Both the position numbers and the translations under genes were made by a program. From Vombatus ursinus (Eukaryota; Chordata; Mammalia; Diprotodontia; Vombatidae): 64,000 bases of DNA. This document shows, one piece after another, positions 14,801 to 29,800 of the stretch (position 1 is its first letter; every line of letters begins with the position of its first letter). The DNA lies in contig NW_020954610.1 of NCBI RefSeq assembly GCF_900497805.2, forward strand, positions 77,153,163 through 77,217,162. Direction: 5' to 3'. Under the pieces are notes generated by a model. It was not told the origin of the DNA. It worked only from the letters and a program-made list of their open reading frames with translations, and did not search any database.

Positions 14801-17800
14801 TGAAGTTGGAGTGTGGAATGATTGAAGGGGCAAGCTCCCAAAAGGGAGGATGGAATCAAGAATGCAAGGAGTGGGGTTGGCTTTGATAAGGAGAAGGCCT
14901 ACTTTCTTTTCACAGAATGAAGTCAAGGAGGACAGGATAGGTAAAATGCAGAATAGTTTTGATGTATGGATAGAATAGGGGAGATGAGTGAGCTCATGAC
15001 TTATGACCTTTATTTTTTCAGTAAAATAGGAGGCAAGGTCATATGCTAAGAGAGACTGGAGGAGGGAGTTCTGTAAGAGACTTGAAAAGGAAAGAAACAT
15101 TTTGGAAAAGCTGCTAAGGGAAACGTAATAGTTAGCCAAGGAAGAATAGGATCATCCTGTAGCAGTGAGGATTCTGTTCAGATCTGATAAGATGTATTTG
15201 TAGTGGACCCTGTAATTCCAGACGTGTCCAGAGATTTCCTCCAGGTGAATTTCCTCCAGTGGCATTTGCTTGCATGGGCTGTGACCCAGGATTGAGAATC
15301 AGAAATAGGGTGGTAGTAAGACACTGAGGAAAGATATTCAAGGATAGAAGATTATATATGGTTGAACTTGTCAACTATAGGGTCAAGACTTTGAAAGGAG
15401 GTTAGAGCAGAGGTAATGTACTGAGAGAATAGGGTACAGTAGAGGAACTAGAAATTGTGGTAAGGTCAAAGAGATAAGTTTAGGAAGAATAAGGCAGAGG
15501 AGAAATAAAAAAAGATTTTAATCACCCAGGAGAATTTCAGAGTTCATGATCATGGAAATGGCAGTTTTAGGTGATTATGAGATCTAAGGTATGACTACAA
15601 GGTGGGTGGCTGAAAGAAGAATGAAGACAGAGGTCATAGGAAATGAGGAAATTGATGAAGGAGGAGGCCAAAGATATACTACTGTTTTCACTGAAGACCA
15701 CAAGTATGAGAACAGGGATTGTTATGGAAAAGAAGTCAGGTACTGAACTTGTTCAGATCTAGGATAAAGAGGGGGCAGCTAGGTGGCTAAGTGGATAAAA
15801 TGCTGGGATTAAAGTCAGGAAGACCTGAGTTCAAATCCAGCTTCAGACACTTACTAGCTATGTGACCTGGGCAAATCACTTAACCGTGTTTGCCTCAATT
15901 TCTTCATCTGTAAAATGAGCTGGAGAAGGAAATGGCAAACCACTGCAATTATCTTTACCAAGAAAACCCCGAAAAGGTGTCATGAAGAATTGGACACAAC
16001 TGAAAACTACTAAACAAACAAACAAAAAACAAAGATGAAGAGGAGATGGCAAATGATAGCGTGCAGATTCCAAGGAGCTCAGTGAGTGGAAGGGTAGGGC
16101 AGAAGAGAGTAGAGATTCAGAAATAAGTCCTTATAAGCTACATATGAATATCAGAAGACCTCTGGGAAAAGAACTTGTGTTTTTATGGGTAACTGAAGCT
16201 AGAGTACTGGGGCAAGGCCATAAGAATTGGATGTCCAGAAGGTAAGAAACAAGGCTCTCCAAAGGAAGAGAGAAATTTGAAGGAACTTTGGTTTTCTACT
16301 GAGCCAGATGGAACGCCAAGAGGAAATATCTCCCTCTAGTGGCGAGGAAAAAAAAGATGTCATATGGCTAATTACGATGGCTAACTGAAAGAGAGGTGGA
16401 AAGAACTATGAATTTGGAGTCAGGGTCACACCTCAGCTTTGCCACTTTATACCTGGGGGAGGTAACAACACCCACCACCACCAACAACAACTAGTATTTA
16501 CATAGCGATTTAAGGTTTCCAAAGCACTTTACAAATATTATCTCATTTTATCCTCACAACAAACCTGGAAGTAGGTACTATTACTATCCTTATTTTATAG
16601 ATAAGGAAACTGAGTCAGAAAGAGGTCAAGTGATTTATTTAAACTCACACAGCTAGCTACTCTCTGAAGCTGAATTTGAACTCGGGTCTTTCTGACTGCA
16701 GGTCCAATGCTCTAACCACTGTGTCCTCTAGCTGCCTTATACAATATGTATGTATACATACATAAGAGAGGAGCACAGTTTTGTGGAGGAGACCTAATCT
16801 TCAAGCCAGGAAGACTTGGGTTCAGGTCTTACCTCTGACACATAGTGGTTGTGTGATCTTGGGCAAGTTACTTAATGCCTGGTCCTGCTAACCCCTGCTA
16901 ATATACATGCATATATGTGTAGATTAAATTATATATCACATGATATATTAACTGCTAAAGGGGTTCATATATATGTATATGTAGTACCTGGCACAAATAC
17001 ACATACAGACATATAAAGAGATTTTTCTCAGAGATCATGACAATTTGCAAAATGCCAGTATAAGTTTCCTTTTGAATGCTGATTAGTTCAGTCAGCATTT
17101 CCTTATGTAGTTGTTTGCGTGTGAAAGTTAAAGCCTATTACTCACAAGGCAGTGGACAAATGGAAACCACACCATAAAAGGAACTGTTGACAGAATTGGG
17201 GATGTTTAGCTTGGAAAAAAGAAGATATAGAATGGATGGGATAGTGGTGTGCAAATATTTGAAAGGCTTCATGTGCAAGTGAATTGGGTTTGTTTTGCTT
17301 GGTCTAATAACATCTCTCTGACTTCTTCATCACTTTCTACTCTGGCTCTTTCTTTTCATCTAGAAGCAACTAGGTGGAATAGTGGATAAAGCACTAGGTC
17401 CAGAGTCAGTAAGAACTGAATTCAAATCTGGCCTCAGAGGCTTACTAGCTATGTGACTCTGGGTAAGTCACTTAATTACTGTCTGCCTCAAAAATGAGGA
17501 AAATAATAGTGTCTACCTCCTAGGATTGCTGTGAGGATCAAATAAGATAATACTTGTAAAGCACACTGCACAGTGCCTGGCACATAGTAGGCATTTAAGA
17601 AATATTTATTTCCTTCCTCTTCCTACTCCCTCATTGTAAGCATTCATCATTGGATCATAGATATAGAGCTGAAAGTGATCTCAGAGACCACTGAGTCCTT
17701 CAGTTTACAGATGAGGCATGTAAAACACCAGGAGTTTAAAAGGTGTGCCTAGTCACTCTCTAGACACAGCTAGTAAATGCCCAAGGCAGGATTTGAACCC

Positions 17801-20800
17801 TGGTCTTCCTGACTCCTAGCTCAGCACTGTACTAGCTCTGTTCTTATTTCCCTCTCTTCCTTGCAAAGCTCATTCATGTTCATAACTTCAAGTGAATCTT
17901 TTAAATCGACAACTCCCAAATCTACATGTCTAGTTCTATCTCTTCATCGAGATACAATTTCAAATCCCCAACTGCCTCCTGGACATTTTCATCTGGACTT
18001 TTCACCAATAATAAAAGCTTGTTGAATGAATGAATGAAAATTGACCTCATTCTTTACCCCCTACTGTCCCATCTCATTCAATGGCATCATTATTCTCCCA
18101 GTAACCCTAACTTGAAATCTTGGAGTCATCTTGGATATATCTCTCTTCTTCTTACCCTACATTAGTCAATCACCAATTCCTCCCTGTTCTCTGCTTAAAA
18201 CACTTCAAATGCTTCCTATTGCCTACTACAGCAGCAGTGTCAAACTGGAATAGAAATGGCTTTATTTACTTTGTTCAATATTATTTGTTCAATATTTTGT
18301 ATTAATATTTGCTACATAGTAAAATGTAAAACTTACATTTTAAAATACAAGAATTACATTTTAATCTGGTTCAGGCCTCCCTTTGAGTGTTGCAGGCTGC
18401 AAAGTAGCCTGTTGGATCCCTCTGGCCTATGGCATCAAATCTAAACCGTTTGGCATTCAAGACCTTTCGTGATTTGTCTCGTCTTTTGCAATCCAGCTAA
18501 TTTCCTACTACTCCACTCTCTGGTCTAGTCAGGGTAATGTCTTCGTTGTCCCTTGAATGCGTCATTCTCATTCCTGTGTCTGTGCCTGTAGCCACGTTGT
18601 TCTCTGGCTTAGAATGCCCCTCCCTCTCCTCTCTGACTGTAGAAATCGCCTTCTGTTTATCCCCCAAGGACCAGATCAAGACCTTTCTTCCCCATGGAGC
18701 ATCCTCTAGCTATCTTCTTCTTTGGTTTTCATGATACATTGTCCTGATACTTCTCATACCTCTTATTGCTCTCTCTCTGACTTCTCTTTCTCCTCTGTCT
18801 CATTAAGTTCATTAATTCATTTAACTAATATTTATTGAGTTTTCATTATGTACAAGGTACTGTGTTGTGTGAGTACTCTCTTAGTCCATTTATTTCTCAT
18901 TCCATCCACTCTTCGGAGCTCTCGCCCTATATCTCCAGCTACCTAATGGAACTCAGTACCTAAACGTCCATCTTCAAATTCAACATGGTCAAAACCAAGC
19001 TTAATTGCTTGGATACTTCTTGCCTATACCATACAATTTATAACTTAATTTTGTACTGTTATCATGTTGTGTACTGTTACCTAATTGGTTCATTGTGTTA
19101 GTCTTTCTCTCCCCACCGACCTTGCAGGTTTCTTGAAGCCAGAAATCATGCTTTATACTTTACTTCCCCCTACCCTTTTAGCACAGTAATAAAAATTCAT
19201 TGATTATAGTCAAATTGAATAGCCATAGGTCATAAGTACTCATTTCTAGATTATACATGTAACTGAAACAATATTTTGAAAAATCAATATATTTTACAAC
19301 CTTAAATTTTTTTGTACTACAAACCTAAAGCACCCCTTAGTCTTTCCACAGTCATCCACTTTGATTTTGGCAAATGGGTCCACAGGAGGAGCAGTAGGGA
19401 AAGGATAACCTGGACAATCAGAATAAATATTTGTTAGAATATCATAAGTACAGTGATGGTCTTTTCAAAAAGCATTTATTTTGAAAATATAATTTCTATG
19501 CATCACCACACAAACATCTAGAAATGTTCAGACCTTCTACGACTAACTTTAATTAGTCTAATTCTCCCTATAACAGGGATGAGAGAAGAAAGAAAGTGTA
19601 ACAAATGCACTTGTTGACTCAGTCTTACGTACAAATAGATTTACCTGTACACATAGGCCCTGCACTAATATATAAAAGTAGAGTATGACCTGCCATATGA
19701 TATCTCCACCCGAAAGAGGGCACAGATATGGAAAAGAGCCAATGAATACACTTGCTGAGGATGGAGGTTTGTGTGAAAGCTTTCCTTAGGGAGGATACAT
19801 TGTCTATGTGGCTAGGTCATGGTTCCATGAAGAGTTAGTGTACCTTGCCCTTCTGAAGGAAAGCATTCAGTAGGGTGGTAAAGGCCCATTTCTCTGATAT
19901 TTCTAGGAAACTTAGCAATTTTGTGTCAGTCCCACTTTCAGAGGAAAGCGTGAACTCAAACAAAGCAGGGACAGATCCTGCTATACAATAATCCAGTGAT
20001 TTCAAGATAGAGGAGCTTTTAAAAGCAGTATAAAGAAAGTGCTAAATCAGCAATCTTCCTAAATATCCTTTCCTTTTGGCCCTGCATTACAGGGAATCCC
20101 ATACATTTTGGATAAAAATATATATGCATATATTTTTAAACTGAACATCTTTTGCCTTCAAGGATTAAAAAAAAAAAGCATGGGAAGGTTCCTTTCTTGT
20201 TCTGCTTTCCTCTCCATTTGTTACATCTTTAATTATATAAGAAGCCCCATATGCTTAAAGTTGGGATGTGATCACTCTTTAACAATAAAGAACAATAGTT
20301 AATATTTCATTTGTTGTTCACATGGCCCAACAGCTGTACATAGCCAATCAGGTATGTGGAAATCCCCAAGGAAAAAAAAAAGTTCTTTCTAAGGCAGTTA
20401 ATGCCTTTAAAGTGGTGTGGTTCTAGATCAAGCTGGCCAAAGAAAAGTCCAATCTTGTTGAGATTTGGAAAAGCCAAAGTGGACTCTAAAGCTATCCCAA
20501 GAATTCAAATTATTTTGTGGTGCTTAAGGGATGTAGAAGAAAAACTCTTTAGTCTGCTCATCTGGCATAAGACTATCAGAAACAAAATTATTCATTTTCA
20601 GCATAAGATATTTTTAATTTTTAAATAATTTAAATAATTTAATTTTTAGATCAAAAAGCATAATACTATTGGATTTAAAGGGTTTCCTCCATGTCCTCAC
20701 TCAAGTGAAAAATGTGGTTTTCCTGAATAGCCCTCTACCTTCTACTAACCTACTTCATCAAAATTTTGGCCTTCTTGTCACCTTTTGCCTTAGGGGGAAA

Positions 20801-23800
20801 TCTTAATCTTATGTGGCACTTCTATTAGATTGTGAACTCCATGAGGACAGGTGCTGTGTTTTTTGCTTTTCTTTTGTTCTGAGCTTTTAGCACAGCATCT
20901 GGCACATAAAATGCACATAATAAATGCTTGTTGATTGACTGACTGATTATATCACAGATTCCTCACCCTTCTCTCTACTTTGCATTGCAAATATACACCA
21001 TTTATCTTTATATTCATCATAATAGCATAGCTGCCATTGCCTCCCACCTTTTAAGTGCTCTTTCCATCTCCCTACATCATTTTAGCATCTGACTCATTTT
21101 TTTCCTCTTCATCTATCCCTTGAAATGATGCCTTAATGACTTAAATTTACATACTTAGAATCTTTAAACAATTGAACGTGATTAGTCAGAATAATCTTTC
21201 TGCCAGACTAATCTTTCTTAAGATAGCAGTGGTCATGTAATTCTATGCTCAGAAATTTTCAGGGGCTCCCTATTGCCTTGCCAAGTAAAGTTCTAACCTC
21301 TCAATATGATATTCAAGATATTCTATAAACTGGCATCACCTTACCTCTATGCTTCAGCAAATCTAGACTACTGTGTACCGTCTGAACATTAGTTATACTT
21401 TTCTACCTCTCTACCTTTGCCCACACTGTTCCGTAGGCTTAGAATGACGTTTTCCTCCCTCCTTGCCTTTTAGATTCTATCACTCTCTTAAAGCTCAGCT
21501 CAAGAACTGTCTCTTCCCAAAAACCTTTCCTGTTCCTTCCGAGCCTGTTTTCCTCCCTGCACCCCCCCCCATCCCAACCCTGTGACAATTATAACCTTCC
21601 TCCTCAGACTTTACATAATACTTTGTTTTGTAATTGAATAATCTACTTGTCAAGTTTTATTTTATGTTACAGCTAGTACTGTCACCCACCTGGGCCAAGC
21701 TGTCCTATTTTCTTATCCTTTCTTATTCTGTTAATAGAATTTTAGTATCTAGTTTCTTTCCTCTCCCTGCTGCCTTTATTTTCTAATCATCTTAGAGTCA
21801 AGCTTAAAAAAACCCCACATAGAATTATTTTTCTGATCTTGCTCATGTAAAGATAGAAAGGAACAAAAAATGAGCCACTTTTTACATTATATATGTGAAT
21901 CATATTGAGCTTTCATTTCTCATTATGTTGTAATATGATATTTAGAATTCATCTCAGTAGTATTTTATATGCATTGTTTTTACTTACAATGTATTTTTCC
22001 ATGCTTTGTTTTAAATAGCTCAGTTCATAAAACTATGATTCAGTGATGGTCTTTCCCTTCGTTTCTGATATATTGAAACACCACAATTTTGTTGCTGACA
22101 AAATTCTGTGCATTATCTGTATCATTTTTCTGTCTTATTCCATTCTGAGATTAAACTGTGGCATGATCATTAACACCACATTCTTGAAGGCTATGACAAC
22201 AGAGTACCAGCCTTGGCAGGGTCTATCATGCCGGAAAAAGGCTTTGAGTATAGTCCCAGTGAGACTGTGTCTTTGGTTTGAGGACCAGCATAGATAAGTA
22301 TGTAAGGGCTTATTACCAATAGGCTGTCCACATGGTGATGAATTCTTTGTCCATGGCAACTCATGAAACAAAGGAAAATACAAAATAGCTCTGTTTTGGG
22401 CTCTTCTGATTCTGTAGCACTTTGGTGGTGTGGCCAGAAAGGGCCAGAGGGTGCTAAGAATCATAATTTTAGGCCACTACAAATATTATAATATTTTTCT
22501 ATTGTAATAGAGTATCAAATATTGGTAATTTTGATATGAGATTCTTGTCTAAAAAATACATGTCAATATACTACTGGAGAAACTTAATCATATTGATATT
22601 ACTATTATAAAAACTCCAAAAGATATAAGGAAGTTGCAGCTAAATGAATATGGCTCACAAGTTCTTCTGGGAGAACTTGGAGAGGCAAATAAATGAACTA
22701 GAGGTGTTGTATCCAAAGGCATCAAGGAACATCATTTCATGGGTCACTTAGTCATCTGTCTTTGCAGTGCTCATGATGGAAATGAAGAAGAAGACAACAG
22801 TGAAAATAACTGAAGATAACTTCAGCTTATGTACCAATATTTGTTGTTGAAATGAGGAGGCAGAAAATTCTATGAAAAACTCAGTAAGAGCCTCCAAATA
22901 AAATCAATGTATGTACTAATACTTGGCAGCTTCGATGTGAAGATGGACATAAGGAGCAGATAAAAAAAATGTTGGAAAAAATGGCCCAGGATAGACATGA
23001 AAAAGGTCAAAAGCTTGCAAAATTCACGAAATAAATAGGTCTATATGTCATGAAAACTTTCTGTTAGCAGACAATTAGAAGGTATTGGACATGGTGAACT
23101 CCCCTCCCACCCCCAATGAAATGGCTGTATCTTAACAGACAAGGAATTATATATCAATATGGGAGTAATTTCTAAGTCATCCATCTGTGTATACAGTTAG
23201 ATCATTGACTTGTTAGAGCAAAGATTAAAATTAGTATTTGACAGAAAAGATGAAGATGAGGAGTTATGGTATGCAATTAATACAGTTTAAATCTGATCTC
23301 TTTAGTCAAATTATTGATGCTGAAAAATGGGAAAGAGACAAAGAAAAAGTCAATGACATTAGTTATTATTCTTTATTATGAAAATTTAAATGATGTAAAA
23401 CAATTTTCAAAATGAAAAGGCTAAAAGAGCCTCATTCAATAAGTACTTGGTTTCCTTATCAAGTAGAGAAATGTGGTGGCCAAGGGCAACACTGGTTTAA
23501 AATATAATGCCATTCACTAAACCTTAAGGAAGAGTTAGTGGAAGATTATGTCAGTATCCCCAGATAAAACATCTAGAAGTATTGGAAGGAAAATCAAATT
23601 TTCAGAGAGTTGGTGTGAGGCCCAGTTAATCCAGATCATCCAAAGAGTATTTAAAGATGAAACTGGAAGAGCAACAAACAGCTGAAAAGTGGAAAATATC
23701 AAATTTTCTATAACAATTTCCTTCATCAATGAAAGTGGAACAACAATCCCCGATGTGCTAAATGAAGAAGTAGCAATGTTACTAAAGAAAATGAAAATGG

Positions 23801-26800
23801 AAAGAGTAGCTGGTGCAGATGTAATATACAAAGGACATCCGTGATGGAGGCAGCAAAATTTTGAGGGCACTGAGGGATCAATTCTCAAGACATTTGAGAA
23901 AGGGGAAGACACAATGATTGGAAAAAAATATGGGCAGTACTACTACCTAGAAGGGCAATTGAGAAGATAATAACTAGTGATCCATATATCTACTTTCCAT
24001 CACTAAAACTTTTTCATGAAAATGATCTACATGTATCCATGATATCTGAGATGCAAATATGAAATGGGAATAGGCAGGCTTTTGCAAATTATATACTGTA
24101 GCAGACCACATGACACACTTGACAGGAAGGTGCAGCAAATACAAAGTACCATTGTATTTATTTTTTGTTGACAATCATTTAATTTTTTAAAGGCTCTTCA
24201 CCAACAAGATGTCTCCTATGCATATGTTAAGTGCATACATGATACTTTAATAGATGTAACCACAAAATAACTTTTTAAAATAATGCTCTGATTATTAATA
24301 TCAAGTGTAGAACAAAATAGGGAGTCAAATGCTCACCAAAAATGTTTGCCATTTTCATGGACTATGTCCAGGAAAGAGTCCAAGTAGAAGAGGGATTCCT
24401 TAGAGATGGTGAAGTCCTCCAGATGTTCCTGTTTGAGGATGATATTGTGCTGATTGTATCACATCCTGGAACACTACAAAGTCTCCTAAATAATATTGAC
24501 AATCACTCAAAATAAGTTTGGTCTAACAACCCATATAGGAAAAATCAAGTGGATGAAGAATGCCTAATTTTCAGTCTATGATACACAGTTAGATGGATAG
24601 TCCATTTAGATGGTTTATCAATATGTATATCATGGACAGATATGGCAGATGGATGATGATCTGGGAACAGAATTCAATTGCAGGAAGAGAATGAACTAGA
24701 TTTGTTTGGGGAAATTTCTCAGCATGTTCAATGACCAAAAGCTTTTCCCTAAAAAAAAAAACCCTCTTTTTTATTATCACTATTTTTATGGTGATGCTAG
24801 ATGTTGGCAAATCAGGGAAAACTACAATATCCAAAGAGTCAAAAATTGCAGGTGATCTGGAGGGCAAAGGTGAGATGTATGGTGAGTACAAACAGGTTGT
24901 ATCATATAATCACTGACAATTTGCATGCAAGAAGTGGCCTAAAGGATATTATCCATGAGATCTATCCTTGGAAAAGAAGGTGAATGGTCATGTAGAGAGT
25001 GTGGGGGAAAACAGATGGACAACCTACATGGTGCCCTGTCATATACTGATATAAGGTATAGAGGGAGGTCCCAGCATGTTGTACAACCTTTAATGCAGGA
25101 TTTATGGGAGGACATGGATGAGTCACACAGGATGATAAAATATGGATGGGTTGCAATCTGCAACATTCGAATGAATACCCACATTGATGAGATTACAAAT
25201 CCACTGAAATATTTCTTTGGGAAACACCTATTCTAATGAAACAATAAGTCTATTCTCTAACCCTGTGTTTCTAATTAGAGTCACTTTTAGTGAAGTAGGC
25301 AAAAAATGAAAATTTTGTGTGTAAATATATGCAAATATATACATGCACACATATATTACATATAATGATTACAACACATAAATAAAAAACTAAATAATTG
25401 AAGCTATATGCTATGAAATTATTATGACCACATTTGGCTGAAGAAGAAATGAGAGAAGGCACATCCTCCTGCTTCTTTGCAAAGGTGGGGGATCATAGGT
25501 ATGGAATACTGTATATAATGCCAGACTTTTTTGATACGTTGGTTAATTTTGCTAAACCTTTTTCTTCCTTTTGCCTCCTTTATTATAAGGGATAGTTCTA
25601 TGGGAGGTGGAGAGTGATACAGTTGGAAATGTAGGTGATGTAAAAACAAAAATATATATAAAAATAATCTTTTTAAAAAGAGTCACTTCTGGAGAGAAAG
25701 AGAAATGTCCTTCTCTCCTTTTGATCATGTGTGTCCATATTATCTTTCCAGATTATTCCATTGCTTTACATCACCACAAATTGGTTTTTTGGGGGAAGTA
25801 ATACTTGGTCACATTATCTTCAGTTTTTATTACCATTATTATTTTCAGTTCTACAAGGAAGTTGACTACAAGACCTTTTAGTTTGACAAAGTCCTGGAAG
25901 CATGGAAGGCAGGGAGAAATATGCAATGGGATTCGCAGAATGTACTCTATTTGTCTTTCTGCTGCTACCAAGTTAACTCTTATCTATGTCCAAAATGTAG
26001 GCTGCTCTCCCACCTAGAAGAAAATGTAAAGTAGGACTCCACTCTCCAGATTGTGAGTGAATTGAAAAAATAGAAGAAGGGTTTCAAAAACCAAAAAAAG
26101 AAAGTGATATAATATGATAAAGGGGAATCTTGTCAAATGGTTAAAGAGTGGGAGAATGTTACACAGAGAAGAAAATGAAGGACCACTGAGTACTTGGAAC
26201 TAAGTGATAGACATTAGGCTCTTCCTGAAGAGCTAGACCCTCTGAGGAGAGAGGTGCTGTGTGTTTTCCATGAAGTGATGAAATACAAGTCAAGAGAAAA
26301 ATAGACAGGTGGCAGGGATTAGTGACTCTTTGCTGAAAAAGTCCTAAGACAGATATATGTTGACCTGACAACAATAAGAAAGTCTTCGGTATTTTCCTTC
26401 TATATCCATAAAGCCAGATTAAGGTGGAGAACTTCTCAAGACTTGTAAAACTAGATGACTACTATTCATTTCAGGTGATTCATACGGGCAAAAATAATCA
26501 TGCTAGCTAGAAGCAATCCAGAGAATGTTGCTAAGTACTATGAAGTCTTGGGCAAGAAACCTGAGACCTTAGGATATAGATACTATTTTAGTATTGCTGC
26601 ATATCAAAGAAAAGAAGAGAAAATTTGGGTTAAGCAGATGGTATCTGAAAATGGGTTTGTTATTTCTGGACCATGAATTAAAATATAGGAATATTAGGTT
26701 CTTGGGCAAGGATGAAGTGTTGCTAACAAAGAATGGTTAAAAAAGTATTTATTTGGAATATAAAAAAATCAAATTCAAAACAGCTTATAAAGAAATGGAA

Positions 26801-29800
26801 GGAGGAGGGAGAAAATTGCCTATGTTTATCTACCAAGCTAGATACTACAGAGAGTAGTTACAATGTAGAATGAAGAATTATAGGACAGACACCCCCATAT
26901 TCAAAGACAAGGAAATCTAAGAAAGGAGTCAGCAATAAAACCCATAGCTACAAATGTATTCACACAAATGCAAAAAGTATAGGTAGTAAATGAGGTGATT
27001 TAGAGAGTTAAATGCAAAGAGGTAAATTTCTTTTTGAAAAAATAGTTCAAAGATAACTTGAAAAGAAGTCACCAGAAGTGGCTCTCGGGGATCTATCCTT
27101 GGCTCTATACTATTTACCATTTCTAAGAATGACTTGAATGAGGGCACAGACGGCATGCTTATCAAATTTGCAGATGACACAAAACTAAGAGAGATAATAA
27201 ACACATAGAGTCAGGATCCAAAATTATCTCTACAGGCTAGAACATGAACTGAATTTAATAAATAGCTCTCATGAAATTTAGGAATAAATGTAAAGTCTTA
27301 CACTTTGATCCAAAAAATCAACTTCACAAATACAAGATGGGAGAGACATGATCAAAAAGTGGTTCATATGAAAAAGATCTAGGTGTTTTAGTGGGCTATA
27401 ATCTCAATAATATTAATAGTATGATATTGAAGTTAAAAAAAAGCTAATATAATCTTAGGTTGCATTGAGAGGCACATTGTCCAGATCTACAGAGGTGACA
27501 GTTGCTTTGTATTTTGCACTGATTGGACTGCATCTGGAGTAGAGTGTTCAGTCCTAGTTATCATATTTAAGGGATATTTGTAAATGGGAGACCATCCAGA
27601 GGAAGACATCCATGATGATTAAGGCCTCTTGCTGTAGGAGGATTGGTTTAAGGAACTGAAGATGCTTAGTCTAAAGAAGAAAAGACTTAAGAAAAGTGAG
27701 AAGGTACAACATAGTTATCTCCAAGTATCTGAAAGTCTATGGTCATGTGAAAGAGAGATTTAACTTATTCTGTTTGATTCTAGGGGACAGTATTAGGAGC
27801 AATGGGCTGAGGCAAGTTGAGGCATGCCGCAAGGAAAAATTTGCTCATAACAATGAGAACTATTCACAAGTGGGATGGGCTGCTTTAATAGGAAGTGGGT
27901 TCCCACTCACTAGAGGTCTTCAGGGAAAAGTTGTACAACTTGTAAGGTATATTGTAGAGTGGATTCTTGTTTAGGCATGACTAGATGACCTCTGAGATAC
28001 TTTCCAACTCAGAGATTCTGTGATTTGGAATCAGAGCATCTACATTTCCTATTTCATAGATCCTTTCATAGAAATCACATAATCAAAGACTGGAAGGGAC
28101 GTAACTTTTATCTAATTTAACCCCATCATTTTATAAATGAAGTAATCGAGGCCAAAAAAAATTGACTTCTCCTACACCAAACAGACATTAAGGATCAGAG
28201 ACAGAATTTGAACTCAGGTGCTGTGATTCCAAATCCATTGCAATTTCCATTATACCATGATGCTTCCATCTCTAGTCCTCAGTTTCCTCATCTCTAAAGT
28301 GAGAGGGTTGATCAATTGGGGAATGGTTGAACAAATAATGGCATATGTAATATAATGGAACACTATTGTGTTACAAGAAATGATGAAAGAGACAGGTTTA
28401 GAGAAGCCTGGGAAGACTTGTATCAAATGATGCAGACTGAAGTGAGCAATACCAGGAGAAAAATTTCAAAAATGAATAATTATAAAAGATTTAAGAACTC
28501 TGATTAATGCAATGAGCAATCATGATTCCAGAGGACCAATAGTAAAGAATATGACCTGCTTCTGGATAGTGATGAATTAATATGTAGAATGAAATACACA
28601 TTTTTTGATATGGCCAATGTGGGTATTTGTTTTACTTGACTATGTATATTTATTAAAAGTGTTTGTTTTTCTTTTATTCCCCCACCCCACCCCAGTATGG
28701 GAAAGAGGGAGATGTAGAAGAGAGAAAAATAAATGCGTGGTAATTAAAAAAATAAAATTTGATTATAATTCTTAAAGTGTGAAAATTTGTGTAAAAATAA
28801 ATAAAATTAAGGGGTTAGGTTGCATGCCTACTATGGTTATCTTCAAGCTCTAAATCTATATCCTGCTCCACTGACTATAATTGCAATTGTTAGCAACTGA
28901 AAAACATTTTGAAGGCAGTTTTAGCTGCATTAAGCAAATTTTGGCCCATCTTTTTAATTTCCAGTTAGAATGAATGGTTTTAAAAAATTGAGTTTCCTGC
29001 ATATAATATATTCGTTTTTTGTTTTTTGTTTTAATTCTCACATCTTTTTTGTTTAGTTGTAGAATTAAATTAGTTTACATTTAGTGGAATGTTCTATTTC
29101 TCTGCTCATTGTTTCTTCCTCTTTTCTCTCAGAACAGAATACTAAAGCAATCTTAAACACTATTTAGTTTATACTTGTGAATGCTACATCTTCAACATCT
29201 CGCATGCCTATCTCCTTTCTACTCACATCACAACCACACTAGTCCAGGCCCTCATCATTCTCACCTAGACTATTGCTATAGCTCCCTAACTGGTCTTGGC
29301 TTACAGTCTCTTCCTTCTCTATGCACATAGTTGCCAAATAGTGTAGGCCTGACTATGTCATTCCCCTTCTCAAGAAGCTCCAGCACCTGCCTTTTGCCTC
29401 TAGGATCAAATACAAATTTCTGTATTTGGCACTTAAATTGCCTCACAAACTGGCTCCACCCTATTTTTCTAGGTTGATTATATAATATTCTCTTTCAAAT
29501 ATTCTACATTCCAGTCAAATTAACCTCCTTTTCTATTCCTCACAACTGACATCTCAACTCCATATCTTTGCATAGGCTATTTGTCAAACCTAGAATGTTC
29601 TCCCTCCTCACTACAACCTCTCAGAATATCAATTTTCCATCAAAGCTCAGCTCAAGTTTCAACCTCCAGCAGAGGCCTTTCCTGATCCCACCAGATGTTT
29701 GTGCCTTCTTCTGAAATGAAATTTCAATTATTTTGTATGTATTTTGTGAACACATATGTATACACATTTGTTTCCCCCAATGGAATATAAACTCTTGAGG

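Noticed and set aside
16905-17000. TATATA-rich segment as promoter
   Set aside because: A simple AT/TATA repeat patch inside an intron without CpG or exon context.
24731-25236. Plus-strand frames with [15 protein letters not shown]
   Set aside because: They are pieces of the RTE LINE protein.
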